From Distichodus sexfasciatus (lineage: Eukaryota > Chordata > Actinopteri > Characiformes > Distichodontidae), in NCBI GenBank assembly GCA_032718565.1, contig JAVGVS010000012.1, forward strand, positions 4,856,502 through 4,920,501: 64,000 bases of DNA. The letters run 5' to 3'. Shown here one piece after another: positions 14,101 through 23,291 of this stretch. A program made the position numbers and the translations under genes. The stretch's first letter is position 1. Every line of letters begins with the position of its first letter. The notes under the pieces were generated by a model. It saw nothing but the letters and a program-made list of their open reading frames with translations, searched no databases and was not told the origin of the DNA.

Positions 14101-14310
14101 CTTCCCTGAAACGGCTGAAGCACGTAATATGTTTGTATTTTCAATATTAAATGAATGTTGGAATATTAAGCTAGCGTAAGAAGTGTATATCTCACCGGCC
14201 TCCAGGTATTTGTTCAGGCTGCTCTCCAAACTTGGTACCGGCAGCGGCGGCAGGCGCTGCTGAAACTGAAAGGTGCGTTCGGCCGCTGACTCGAAAATCT
14301 GATTATCCAT
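2180..14310 (-). CDS. crot: carnitine O-octanoyltransferase
   Basis: Transfers medium-chain acyl groups between CoA and carnitine in peroxisomes, so chain-shortened acyl groups can leave. Coding exons (- strand, 5' to 3'): 14310-14196, 12639-12515, 12311-12130, 11820-11696, 10717-10609, 10027-9934, 9446-9321, 8339-8238, 8143-8060, 6060-5953, 5514-5384, 5215-5092, 4980-4902, 4166-4073, 3110-2991, 2300-2180. They sum to 1839 nt, 612 codons plus stop, the human length, and every junction keeps frame. The catalytic His (NCD|HAPYDAM) is residue 327, the first codon of the 8143-8060 exon. Other family landmarks are the N-terminal LPPLPVPSLE, FYHGRTETMR, and SSSLVGY, the counterpart of the STS motif. 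The protein ends in SQL, a PTS1-type tripeptide. The first ATG is at 14310; the exon opens at 14319 after an acceptor, so an in-frame GTG there is not the start. The donor after 11696 (GTTTGT) is weak. Confidence 0.96.
2391..2965. mobile_element. nonautonomous hAT-like element, 575 bp, in the last crot intron
   Basis: The left end TAGGGATGTACTAATCC and the right end, read inverted (TAGGGATGCACCAATCC), form terminal inverted repeats. Flanking octamers TTAGATGC (2383-2390) and TGAGATGC (2966-2973) match at 7 of 8, as expected for an old 8-bp hAT target duplication. No transposase is present. Confidence 0.7.
3471..3710 (-). repeat. tRNA-derived SINE, copy 1
   Basis: Read on the minus strand it begins with a tRNA-like head: an A-box-like GGTAGCGCAACGGTTAGGG, then GGTCGCAGACC where the B box would be. 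A body holds GTACTCATGA and ACTGCTCC, and the tail reads GTTCACAATGACAATC. Four other copies occur at 13171, 20486, 45094 and 63768. It lies in a crot intron. Confidence 0.65.
6423..6540 (+). repeat. dispersed repeat fragment beginning with CATT units
   Basis: CATT-type units followed by ATCCGAACTGCTTAATTCC and a GC-rich stretch with GGTGCAAGGCGGGGA resemble a repeat that is very common in fish genomes. It is recognised from general memory rather than from a second copy in this window. It lies in a crot intron. Confidence 0.5.
6600..7215. repeat. element containing a duplicated internal segment
   Basis: The segment around 6640-6760 (CAGCTTTGAAATTTGGCAGG, then TACTCAGGCAAAAAAAATTG) recurs in the same orientation at about 7090-7215, near 85-90% identity by eye, about 450 bp apart. 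The stretch between holds no gene. It sits in the large crot intron 6061-8059. Confidence 0.55.
7795..7895 (+). repeat. fragment of a fish repeat (GAGCAAGACCCTTAACCCC type)
   Basis: Three partial copies of one sequence type occur in the window: here, at 16505-16600 and at 26780-26860. All carry a version of AAGACCCTTAACCCCGAGTT followed about 55-65 bases later by a CTGGATAA-like stretch. Similar sequence is common in fish intergenic DNA; the class is uncertain. Confidence 0.45.
10827..11265. mobile_element. nonautonomous hAT-like element, 439 bp, in a crot intron
   Basis: A perfect 8-bp direct duplication, CTATATAC, brackets the element (10819-10826 and 11266-11273). The right end, read inverted, is TAGGGGTGCACAATTC, the TAGGG-type terminus shared by other elements here. 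The left end, CATGGGCAGGC, is degenerate. It contains GATTCG-type internal inverted motifs and no open frame of note. Confidence 0.7.
13171..13366 (+). repeat. tRNA-derived SINE, copy 2 (head missing)
   Basis: Same body and tail as copies 1 and 3 but on the plus strand: GTACTCATGAGCAAGGTACC, then GCTCCTTCACAGATGGGTCA, then TCACAATGACAAATAATC. The tRNA-like head is replaced or too diverged to see. It lies in crot intron 12640-14195. Confidence 0.65.
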
Positions 14311-14419
14311 TTTCCCCACCTGTCATTAACAAACAAACAGACAAACAAAGTTACCTTTAATACACAAATCAATACATGCATACCATTCGTTGCTCCTCAA
14401 TTAGGCAGGCTGCAAGGTG

Positions 14420-15549
14420 CAGAGGTGTCAAAAATACACACATTCTTTACTCAAGTACAAGTATAGATACCTGTGTTTAAAAACTGTGTAGTAAAAGTTG
14501 AAGTATTGACTCAACTTTATAATCAAGTTAAAGTGAAAGGTACAGGCTCTAAAACCTACTCAAAGTATAAAAGTATAAAGTAACCTTGCGAAAGACAAAA
14601 CCAAAATTTTTTAGGGAAAGGTTTACTGGACTCCATGTCCAAGTGCAAGCAGAGAAAAATGAAGTGAAATGAATACAAAAAGCTCAGTCGGCCAATCTTT
14701 TTTAAACACATTCAAAAAATAAAACTGCTGTAAAAGATTGAGGGATTGCAAACGCAATGTGCATGGTGTTCAAAAACTTTATTGGTATGCAAATAGATAT
14801 TAGCCTACACATAAATACAGTATTATCCGTCACAACAGACTTCAAAGCCTAGACAGTAACATTAAATGCATACCCTATGACTAACTTCTATTTAACAGCA
14901 AGAGATCATGTGTAGGACTTTGAGCGCATCTATGTGAGAACTACCCACATCACCCTGTGTGTGTGTGTGTGTGTGTATGTGTGTGTGTATGTGTGTGTAT
15001 GTGTGTGTGTGTGTGTGTATGTGTGTGTGCATGTGTGTGTGTGTGTTGGGGGGAGACGCAACCAGTTTTATCAGTCATTTCGCTGAGCTGTGCTTCTTGG
15101 TACCACTGTCACGAAAGATATAATTTCCCAACGAGTTGCCGCCTGTTTTTATTTATTTTTTTTCTCTTACTCGCTTTACGTTCATCGTCCTGTGCACGTA
15201 AAAACAAATGCACCAATAGGATTGTCTTTTCTGTGTGTGTTTATATACGTTTCTAAGCATAAACCAATCAGTCACGTTGTCTGCATGGCGCGTATTATTG
15301 ATACGCAATAGGTAAAATGCGCTGCAAAATGGCATAATAAACATGGCATTTTACTGTCTATGAATAAACACCATTTAAACGCAAGAGTAACGACCCTGAC
15401 TTGAAAACGTAGGGAGTAGAAAGTATGGATACTCATGCTAAAATGTACGAAGTAAAAATCGAAAGTTGGCGCAAAAATAAATAGTGAAGTAAAGTATAAA
15501 TACCCCAAAATTCTACTTAAGTGCAGTAACGAGTTACTTCCCATCTCTG
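14420..15549. mobile_element. nonautonomous hAT-like element, 1130 bp, in the first crot intron
   Basis: Perfect 8-bp duplications GCAAGGTG flank it (14412-14419 and 15550-15557). The ends CAGAGGTG and, inverted, CAGAGATGGG are the termini. The subterminal regions are rich in AAGTA and AGTAC repeats on both sides. A (GT)n microsatellite at about 14956-15046 has expanded inside. No transposase is present. Confidence 0.75.
14956..15046 (+). repeat. (GT)n microsatellite with ATGT interruptions
   Basis: About 90 bases of GT dinucleotides are interrupted by TATGTGTG and CATGTG units, inside the hAT-like element. Its Cys-Val open frames are artefacts. Confidence 0.9.
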
Positions 15550-15760
15550 GCAAGGTGCAAAGCTTCACTTCCGAGTCTGTTGTTCTATATGTAAGTAACG
15601 CAGCCCACAGAGGAGACTCTACCCCATAAGAACACGCATAAACCCGTATTACTCAAAAGAAAACATGGTCATGAATATGTATGGAGTCTCGTGGACGTGA
15701 CAGACGCCGCGCACGAGCGGCGGAATTAGTTTGGTTTTACAAAAATAAATCAAATCTTAC

Positions 15761-15860
15761 CTCGGTTGATGCAAAGCAATGAGGCAAATTTTCGTTGTCA
15801 GTCAGCAATGTGAGCGCTGAGTGCTAATGTTGAATAACGTCCCTTGTTATTGCTTAATTT
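15761..15860 (-). other. crot: crot 5' untranslated exon (upstream edge approximate)
   Basis: A good donor read on the minus strand (CCGAG then GTAAGAT, GT at 15760-15759) lies about 1.4 kb upstream of the first coding exon, which itself begins with only nine untranslated bases (14319-14311). A noncoding first exon is therefore required, and this is the best candidate. The transcription start is not visible; the right edge is a guess. No TATA box was noted. Confidence 0.5.
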
Positions 15861-17348
15861 CAACACGACAAGGTTTGCAGGACCTCACTCACTGAGTACC
15901 GCGCGGCTCACCTTTACCCTAGTAGCCCGTACAAACACTGCAGCCCATGTGAAGCGAACAGCTGTAAGCGTTGTCCAAAACACCGCTTTTCAAAATAAGA
16001 GCCCCCCCTTAGATTTTAAAGAAATCTAAGCCCGTGACTTTTTGATTTCAGATTTGGTTTATATTTTTTAAAATCAAGCATTTGACGACGCTTTAGAGTC
16101 ATTGTTAATAACAAATAATAATTAGAGCTTGGGGTCGGGTAGAATTCTGAGGAAAAAATTTCCATTCCAATTCCAATTTTAATTTCCATTTTGTTGTGCT
16201 ACATACAAATTGTTTTAATATCACTTTCTCATTCTTGGAGAGATATAAAGCTAATCTATAAAATATTGAGGCTATATAATAAATGCAACAAATCTGATTT
16301 AAGTACTTTTTAAATGATTCAAATATTTTAATGATCAGGGACACCGCAACACTATTTCAGATTAGGTTAAACAGACTGTTATAACATATTCTTCAGAGTA
16401 TCATATTTTTGTAGTGATAGGTTTTGCTGATAAATTAGACCTTATACAGCTGTTATATTTATATTTCCTACTGCGAACACTGTACATAGATCTACTTTCT
16501 ATCCTACTGCCGAACTACCACCGCTGGGCCCATGATCAAAACCCTTAACCCCAAGTTGTTCTAGGAGGCGAATGTGATTCGCTCCAGATAACAGTGTCGG
16601 AAAAATGTAATCTTAGGTTTTGGGGTACATTAAAATCCACCTAGACCTCAAATCATCAAGACATGGAGCTAAAATGATTGTTTAATTTGAATTTACCTGA
16701 GAAAATAAATAAATAAATAAATAAATAATCAGACATATAATAAATAATAAGACATCACAAGCAATACAACATAATAAACAGTTTATAAAGTTAACAACTC
16801 CCAGCCATTCCATAACCTCATGAAAACCAAATGAATGTTGATGCACTTAGACAAAGCTGGACCAAATCTAGCATTCTGAACACGTCCAATTTGCGCACTT
16901 GTGAGTCTTGGCTTTGCTAACAACATTCTTTGGGTGAACTGAACAAAGAGGGCCTTGTTTTCTGGTGTGTGAAAACACACACAGCAACTGCAACACAGCT
17001 CTTCAGATCTGAGAGCAGAATATTGATCAAGTGCTTTCCTTGACAGTGAACAAAATATAAAGTAATCTATCTTGAGGTCTTCTAACTACTGCAAGCAGTT
17101 CAAATGTGTTAAAAAAACACCAACACACTATTATTTACTCACCAATTTATAAGCCATTGATACATGCTACATTATTACATTACTTTGTGGTTCATTTTGA
17201 TAAGAAAAAAAACTATATTATTAAAAAGAACAGTGTTACAGTGTTAGGAAAAGTGTTACTTCCTGTCTTGTGGGCTTATGTGCAAATTTGATTGAGGTTA
17301 TTTAACAGAAAAGAAATTAATCTAAATTGTTGGAGCTGACTCAAGTTA
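15861..17348. other. spacer between crot and acbd7
   Basis: No gene was recognised. It holds a repeat fragment at 16505-16600, an (AAAT)n run at about 16700-16727 and otherwise AT-rich sequence. The acbd7 3' untranslated region starts below 17349. The linkage change relative to the remembered human map falls here. Confidence 0.5.
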
Positions 17349-18591
17349 TCACATCCCATATTTATTGATGATTTCCTTGGCCAGGGCGATGTAGGCATTC
17401 ATGGCATCTTCTTTCGACACACCTGTTCAGAATAAAGAAGTGAAGATATAATCAAATTGTGCATGAGAGACCCAACCACACAGTTAATGTAGTAAAAAAA
17501 GATGGTTATAACATCCTCTAAATGGTCAGTAAGAAATAATTCTAGCAATTCTGAATTATTCTGAGCATCATTATATTGCACAAAGATGTGCAGCACTACA
17601 GTGTGAGTATTCCATTGAATATTCTCATACCATTCCTGGAATTCCATGCCTCCCATTTGGCCTTTCCCTTCAGATCTGTAAGTCCTGGTTTATCTGCATA
17701 ATCCAGATGTAATTATTTTCTTGTCTTTATAACAGAATTTTAGCATATAAATTAAAAGCATTAGAAAGACATTACCGATGTTAATGTCCCCAGCAGTGGC
17801 CTGCTTATACAGGCCATACAGGTCCAGTAGCTCCTGGTCTGTAGGCCTAGACTTGACTTTTTTCACATCATCCGCATAGCGCTCGAATTCTGCCTACAGT
17901 AACAAAAAATTGGTGAGCAGTTTAACCACCAGTTTGAAATAATATCTATTTCATATATTTGTTAACTTTTATTGTACAGACTCGGGACCGAATGTGGGCA
18001 CATTTCACTACATGTCGTGCTTGTGAAAATCTGCAACGGGATATCTGACCCATTTTTCATCCATTTAGCCCTACTAAGCCCACTGCTGACCACGGGCACT
18101 TTTCCAATACTGTACATTGGCTATTGTTCTGCTCAACAATGACAAATGACCATGCGTGCCAATCAGAACTGCCTTTGTGCGTCTGTCCATAATGAGCCCC
18201 TAAATGACTATGCAGGGGAAAAGCCACTTTGGTGCGAACTTGAGTAAGGGGAATAAGAGCATCACTTGCAAAAAAGGGATGCGCGGCGCAAAGTGAATGA
18301 CGTCACGTCAAGCGGCTTTGAAACCCGCTGATCAATGACGGAGGGGAAACGCGCTCGGTAAAATGAAAACGCTCTAGAGTAGATTTATTCATTCAAAAAA
18401 TAATATTTGGTTATGAGTGATAAATAAAGAAAATGAGCTCTGGGTCTTTAAAGGTAGCCTATAAATTCCAGCTGCTGACAGCGCAGGATCCGGGGGCTGC
18501 GGAATTTACGGAACCACGCAATAAATTACATAAAAACATCGAATGCATTCTTAAAATATTAACAATGAAGGCGATTTACCTGTATAGACAT
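17349..18591 (-). CDS. acbd7: acyl-CoA-binding protein, ACBD7-like
   Basis: A small cytosolic carrier that binds long-chain acyl-CoA esters. Coding exons: 18591-18580 (only MSIQ), 17893-17776, 17693-17631, 17422-17349; total 267 nt, 88 codons plus stop, the normal size of a single-domain ACBP. Visible signatures are LYGLYKQATAGDIN and KGKAKWEAWN. The ligand residues known from bovine ACBP (Tyr28, Lys32, Lys54, Tyr73) correspond to Tyr30, Lys34, Lys56 and Tyr75 here, all conserved. All introns are GT-AG. LYGLYKQA and GDINI resemble ACBD7 more than DBI, and its place next to rpp38 and nmt2 matches human ACBD7. A dbi name cannot be excluded from sequence alone. Confidence 0.93.
18298..18305. promoter_or_regulatory. 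second consensus CRE, acbd7 intron 1
   Basis: TGACGTCA followed by CGTCA lies about 280 bp downstream of exon 1, in a CpG-containing stretch (18270-18370). With the upstream copy it brackets exon 1. Confidence 0.4.
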
Positions 18592-18731
18592 GTCGTCAGA
18601 TGCAAGCGTTAAGGAGTCCGAGTGGTTTTGGGATATCGTGTAGCTCAGCAACAGACTGACGCTGACGAAGAGCCTCGCCGCGCCGCTGCGCCACAAACAC
18701 ACTGATTGGTAATAGAGCCTAAGGAGAGGTC

Positions 18732-18739
18732 TGACGTCA
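18732..18739. promoter_or_regulatory. consensus CRE upstream of acbd7
   Basis: A perfect palindromic TGACGTCA lies about 140 bp upstream of the acbd7 start codon, next to GC-rich sequence around exon 1. This is the binding consensus of CREB/ATF factors. Function is inferred from sequence and position only. Confidence 0.5.
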
Positions 18740-18843
18740 TTCGTAGACCCGCCTCTTCAAAAAGCATCTCGATTCAAGAATCTTTATAATTTACGGTACA
18801 CATGAAATAGTGAAATGTAACTTGTGACTAAGCTGTTCTAGCA

Positions 18844-18845
<2 letters not shown>

Positions 18846-18875
<30 letters not shown>
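18846..18875 (+). repeat. (AAC)n microsatellite
   Basis: About ten AAC units in a row. Confidence 0.9.
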
Positions 18876-19460
18876 GTTGCAAAGAAAGAACTTGAGTATA
18901 TGTTCCGTGAAGTCTTACTCCCTCTCACTTACTGTATTTGTGAAAAAGACCATTCTTATCATTGTTCAAACCTTTGCACAAAGACTTAGCTCATAGTTTT
19001 CATATGCATCAGTAACAATTAGGACAGCACGATATATTAGTATATTGCAAGGTATAACACATTTTGTGTTAATATTTAATAGTGTTGGAAAAATTCAGAT
19101 CTCTTACACATAGTATGTGTAACTACTACTACTGCACATCATGCATCATGTGTAACCTAGGACAGTGACAATATTATTTCATGATCATTATTTTTCCCCA
19201 ATAACAGAGATTATTGCAGAGGCTTTTTATTTAATTCCAGGAGTTTTTATTCCTAAATGTAGATGCTGTTTTGAGTCGTTTGGATGATGTTTTTTAATTG
19301 CTCGGGATGATCTCTGGAGGAGTTTCTATCCTCTATCCTTCGAATCCTCAACCGGAACAAACGTGAATTAGTTGAGATGTGAATTATTTAATTTAATGTA
19401 TTTTATTTCATTTAAGGTAAATGGATCAGTTTCATTTAAGGTAAATGGTAAATCAGTTCT

Positions 19461-19650
19461 GTTATTATATGCTGCTAATACATACCTCGTTGTTACAATA
19501 ATTTATACTGTAAATGTCCATGCTATTACATGCTGCTATTACATACCTCATATCGTATTGTTACGATAACTATACTGTAAATGTCCATGTTATTATATGT
19601 TATTATATGCTGCTAATACATACCTCTTATTGTTACGATAACTTATACTG
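19461..19650 (+). repeat. minisatellite, about three units of 60-75 bp
   Basis: The block ATATGCTGCTAATACATACC, TTGTTAC, ATACTGTAAATGTCCATG repeats in direct orientation at about 19465, 19527 and 19605, with small differences. A shorter direct repeat of CATTTAAGGTAAATGG lies just upstream at about 19408-19450. No coding meaning is apparent. Confidence 0.7.
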
Positions 19651-19759
19651 GTTGCCACTTCATTGTCACATGCTCTACTCTGCTATGTACAATGCTGCAG
19701 CTGCACTTGGCACTTTAAAAAATCATCTCTTTGCACCTGTTCTGCCCTAGCACATTTTT

Positions 19760-20000
19760 ACAATTTTTACAATCTCAGGTTTGCACATTTAACTTTATGT
19801 TCCTTATTGTATAATATATAGTTTTATTTTTGTCCTGTTACCCCAGCCTCCGTATTTAAGTTAGTATTCATGTTTGTAAGTTTGTATTGCGTCTCTACCT
19901 TCCTTGTCTATTGCACAGTTAAAAGAGCGGATCAGGATACATTTCACTGCATGTTGTACCTGTATAACTTGCACGTGACAAATAAAGAATCTTGAATCTC
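19760..20000 (+). repeat. LINE-type 3' tail next to a 5S gene
   Basis: The sequence ends with GACAAATAAAGAATCTTGAA, the form of a fish non-LTR retrotransposon 3' end. A shorter relative is at 21385-21450 (GAGCGGTTCAGGATACATTT, then AAAGAATCTTGAATCTTG). Only the noncoding tail is present. It stops about 20 bp before the 3' end of the minus-strand 5S gene. Confidence 0.55.
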
Positions 20001-20020
20001 TTGGATGAAAGTGTGCAAAA

Positions 20021-20138
20021 GCTTACAGCACCTGGTATTCCCAGGCGGTCTCCCATCCAAGTACTAACCAGGCCCGACCCTGCTTAGCTTCCGAGATCAG
20101 ACGAGATCGGGCGTTCTCAGGGTAGTGTGGCCGTAAGC
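20021..20138 (-). rRNA. 5S ribosomal RNA gene, copy A
   Basis: On the minus strand it runs from GCTTACGGCC to GGTGCTGTAAGC, 118 nt, and matches the vertebrate 5S consensus. The internal promoter elements (A box near +50, intermediate element, C box near +80 with TGGATGGGAGACCGCC) are intact, and a T-run terminator follows at once (TTTTGCAC). It differs from copy B only in the first helix region (CACACTACC against CATACCACC). The next feature upstream is a TTAAATAG box at -30. Confidence 0.93.
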
Positions 20139-20160
20139 GAGAACTGTCTTCAAAAATAAC

Positions 20161-20168
20161 CTATTTAA
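20161..20168 (-). promoter_or_regulatory. TTAAATAG box upstream of 5S copy A
   Basis: It spans -30 to -23 relative to the 5S start, exactly the same spacing as at copy B, so it is likely the TATA-like element used by fish 5S genes. The 22 bases between box and gene also align with copy B. Confidence 0.65.
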
Positions 20169-20485
20169 GTTATGGCGTAACGTTAGAATTGCCCTCTCAA
20201 TATTTACAAGAATACAATATGAATGTTTTCTTGTAGGCTAGATTTGATGTGGATGTAGCAATGTCAGGTGCATTTATGCATTAAATTATTTAATACTGCA
20301 CTCGGTTCAGATTTCTCCACCTTCTGCCATAATGTACCTAATTTTAAGTTAAAGGGACAGACAGAAAAGTGTCCACCTAGCCAAAGTCTCTATAAAAAAG
20401 TGTCCGTGTGCCACTGGTTTCAAGCAAATACTTCTGCCCCGTGCTCGGAAAGTTCAGACCTGCATGTTTTCCAATCAACTCATTT

Positions 20486-20712
20486 AGTGAAAGTGAGTGA
20501 TTATTTGTCATTGTGAATACACCACAGCACAACGAAATGTGGCCTCTGCATTTGACCCATCCGTGAAGGAGCAGTGGGCAGCTAACAAGGGCAGCGCCCG
20601 GGGAGCAGTGCTTGGGGATGGTACCTAGCTCATGAGTACCTCAGTGATAACTTTACCTCGATTCGAACTTCTGATCGCGGGGCGAACACCCTACCGTTAC
20701 GCCACCAACTGT
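20486..20712 (-). repeat. tRNA-derived SINE, copy 3, between the two 5S genes
   Basis: On the minus strand the head carries a B box, AAGTTCGAATCG, and a run like GGTGGCGTAACGGTAGGG as the A box. The body reads GTACTCATGAGCTAGGTACC and GCTCCTTCACGGATGGGTCA; the tail contains CAATGACAAATAATCAC. This copy best shows the tRNA origin of the family. Confidence 0.7.
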
Positions 20713-20822
20713 AGAACATATAGTTCAAATAAAAGCACAAATAATCCTGACGACGCGTTGTTTTTAATAAGCATTGAATACTGACTGTACGCATAGAGCA
20801 AGCAAGTCTGTCACTTTAGTGT

Positions 20823-20830
20823 TTAAATAG
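20823..20830 (+). promoter_or_regulatory. TTAAATAG box upstream of 5S copy B
   Basis: It spans -30 to -23 relative to 20853 and is identical to the box at copy A, although the wider 5' flanks differ. Confidence 0.65.
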
Positions 20831-20852
20831 CTTGTTTTTAAGCCCTGCTTTC

Positions 20853-20970
20853 GCTTACGGCCATACCACCCTGAGAACGCCCGATCTCGTCTGATCTCGG
20901 AAGCTAAGCAGGGTCGGGCCTGGTTAGTACTTGGATGGGAGACCGCCTGGGAATACCAGGTGCTGTAAGC
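20853..20970 (+). rRNA. 5S ribosomal RNA gene, copy B
   Basis: 118 nt from GCTTACGGCCATACCACC to GGTGCTGTAAGC, with the full internal control region (C box at 20932-20950) and an immediate TTTT terminator. The 12 bases after the gene (TTTTGCACACTT) equal those after copy A. Orientation is head-to-head with copy A, 714 bp apart. Confidence 0.94.
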
Positions 20971-22189
20971 TTTTGCACACTTCAACCTTTTCTTACTGAA
21001 TCTTTTTCTTCTGAAATAATTTTCGTGACGCTTCGTTGCACGCTTTAGCTTTATTATTTAGTTAAGCAGTGGCAAATGGCTAATTTTGTTTCAAACAGAT
21101 GTAACTGACCCCACCACTCTCTTTTCTGCATCATTACTTTACAACGATAAACTATAATTTATAACTTTATATTTGCTTATCTGGAAATCTGTTTAATCAA
21201 GGTTTAAAACTGTTTACATTCAATTGTAAATCTTTAAACCAGTAATCTGTAAATCTGTCAATCATATTTCACATTAATCTTCTCAACCTACAACCCATAA
21301 ATTTGTTTAAATTATAATACAAATACAGTTTTGAGGGGCTTTTTTCATATTTTTATCTTTTAACTTGTATTCTTTGTATAAATTGCAAAGAAAGAGCGGT
21401 TCAGGATACATTTTACTGCGTGTAACAAGCAAAGAATCTTGAATCTTGATAATTGCTCTTCAAGATGTTAGTATCGATGGCGTCATTGTCGATAGTTTAA
21501 GAGCAACACAGCACCGTGTCCGTATGGAATATGCACCAGAAGAACTGTCTTCAAATACTGGCCCCCCATGTCTTGAAAGCTCGGGTGCAGCACTTAGACT
21601 TTAGTGTGCGCGTTGCACCTCCAGACCTAAATCGATCCTTCATGCGCTATTGCCTGCATCTGAGTAAAGGAGCAGCCAGTCACACAACTGGCTTCGTCCT
21701 GTATCTCTTGACTGACAGACAAAGCGATTCTGCTTAAATTAAAGCGGCATTATGAAATAAATAGACCATCGGGAAAACGCCATTGTGAAATAAAGGTTGA
21801 CTCTGGAATAAAGGACGTTTTGGAATAAAAAAAAATGCTGGAATTAAATAAAAAGTATCTGCTATAATATCTGTTATTGGGAAAAATAATAACTGTGAAA
21901 TAATATTTCACAATACTAAGCACGTTTTAAATGAGCTGTATTTCAAAATTTAAATTATTGCACAATTTTAATTGTCATGATATATACCTGCCTCTTATTT
22001 ATTCATATACAGTCGTTATTTATTTCATAATGTCCTATTTATTTATTTATTTAATTTTGACCAGTTTAGAATTCCATATAAAATAGTTCAATCGTTACAT
22101 ATAACGGATATGTTTTAGTGGTCTGACCAACAGGAGGCAGTGTACATTTTAACAGCGATTCTCAAGCCATAGAAAAAGAGAACAAACAG
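20971..22189. other. spacer between 5S copy B and rpp38
   Basis: It contains a LINE-type tail at 21385-21450 and AT-rich sequence. No gene was recognised. Near 22128, ACCAACAGGAGGCAGTG loosely resembles a CTCF site. Confidence 0.4.
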
Positions 22190-22304
22190 TATGGCAGCGC
22201 CGTGGAACGGAACATGCAGTGAAGTACTTGTCACTCCCTAGTTAGCCAAGACTGTTCCAAAGCTATATGCAGGATACAAGTCTACGAAAACGTTGCGAAT
22301 TAAG
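22190..22304 (+). other. rpp38: rpp38 5' untranslated exon (left edge approximate)
   Basis: A donor at 22305 (TTAAG then GTAATA) lies 130 bp before the coding start, and an acceptor (CGTTTAG) lies at 22426, defining a short intron upstream of the coding exon. The human gene likewise, as I recall, has its coding region in one exon after a noncoding one. The start of transcription is not visible. Confidence 0.5.
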
Positions 22305-22433
22305 GTAATATTATTTAATACAACTTAATTAAAATACTGTTAACACAAGCTGTAATATTAACTGCCAGTGTCAAGTTCTGCAGTCTAATGGGACACTCGC
22401 TCTCGTGTGTGTAATTGCTCGTTTAGAGACAGA

Positions 22434-23291
22434 ATGGCCACGCCAGGAAAAGCAGTGAAGAAAGAGAAAAAGAAGCCGATCCCGGTGAAAACGTCTCTCA
22501 ACAACCCGTATGATCTGAAATGGACGCCATTAGAAAAGGGCAACGCGCGATACATTATCAGCAAGGTGAAGGAGAAGCTCGACTGTCTCGGTCTGCAGAA
22601 GAGACGCGTTACCGTATTCCGTAAATGGGGCAACCGAAGAAAGTCGCAGTCAAAAAGCACAGAGGCCGAAGAACCGTTTCGGAATCGGACCGAAAGCGGC
22701 GAGCCAACAACCGAATCCGCTCCGGTAGCGCGTGGCTGGAGCGACGCGGGCTTGAGGAAGCAGCTCGCCGTCGGCATCAACGAGGTCACCAAAGCCCTGG
22801 AGAGAAACGAGCTGAGCCTGGTGTTGGTGTGCGACTCAGTCAAACCGCCGCATATGATCTGTCACATCATCCCCCTGAGCAAAAGCAGGTCGGCCCCCGC
22901 GTGCCAGGTACCTAATTTGAGCGCAAGCATTTCCGAGAGCCTCGGGATCGGCAGCGTGCTCGCGCTGGGCTTCAGGCGCAGCACCGACACGTTCGCGGAC
23001 TTGGTGGCGGATATTAGCCCCAAAGTTCCAGAGCTTCAAGTCGACTGGCTTTTTACAGACAACCAACCAACAAATATCGAACGAGAGCAACGCGAAGATT
23101 TCTCGCCAGAGGCAGAACAAACAGGAGAAGTCGCTGAAAAACTTTCCCCAAATCCAGTAAAATCTTGTAAACGAAAACTTGACGGGACTGAGCACGTACC
23201 CCTGACGCTTCAGCCTCTTAAAGTAAAGAAAATAATCCCAAATCCAACTAAAATCCGAAAACCAAAGATAAAGAAAGCAAAGAAGAAATGA
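22434..23291 (+). CDS. rpp38: ribonuclease P/MRP protein subunit p38
   Basis: A protein subunit of RNase P (tRNA 5' processing) and RNase MRP (pre-rRNA processing) in the nucleus and nucleolus. The single-exon frame encodes 285 residues. KTSLNNPY (19-26) is the conserved N-terminal signature. An L7Ae/L30e-type RNA-binding core spans roughly 101-195, with RKQLAVGINEVTKALER and SRSAPACQVP. A basic C-terminal tail contains LTLQPLKVKKIIPNPTKIRK, followed by lysine-rich sequence, as in human RPP38. I chose ATG 22434, nine codons after an in-frame ATG at 22407, because the earlier one lies inside the predicted 5' intron, before the acceptor at 22426. Local GC content is well above the flanks. It converges on nmt2. 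Confidence 0.95.
   Translation: MATPGKAVKKEKKKPIPVKTSLNNPYDLKWTPLEKGNARYIISKVKEKLDCLGLQKRRVTVFRKWGNRRKSQSKSTEAEEPFRNRTESGEPTTESAPVARGWSDAGLRKQLAVGINEVTKALERNELSLVLVCDSVKPPHMICHIIPLSKSRSAPACQVPNLSASISESLGIGSVLALGFRRSTDTFADLVADISPKVPELQVDWLFTDNQPTNIEREQREDFSPEAEQTGEVAEKLSPNPVKSCKRKLDGTEHVPLTLQPLKVKKIIPNPTKIRKPKIKKAKKK

Noticed and set aside
14311..14319. GTG start for crot
   Set aside because: The exon begins at 14319 after an acceptor. The first ATG at 14310 matches the N terminus of the family and gives the human length of 612.
14957..15256. 99-codon plus-strand frame in crot intron 1
   Set aside because: Half of it is a (GT)n tract inside a hAT-like element.
22407..22433. Upstream in-frame ATG of rpp38
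   Set aside because: It lies before the acceptor AG at 22426 within the predicted 5' intron, and the nine extra residues have no counterpart in the remembered human protein.
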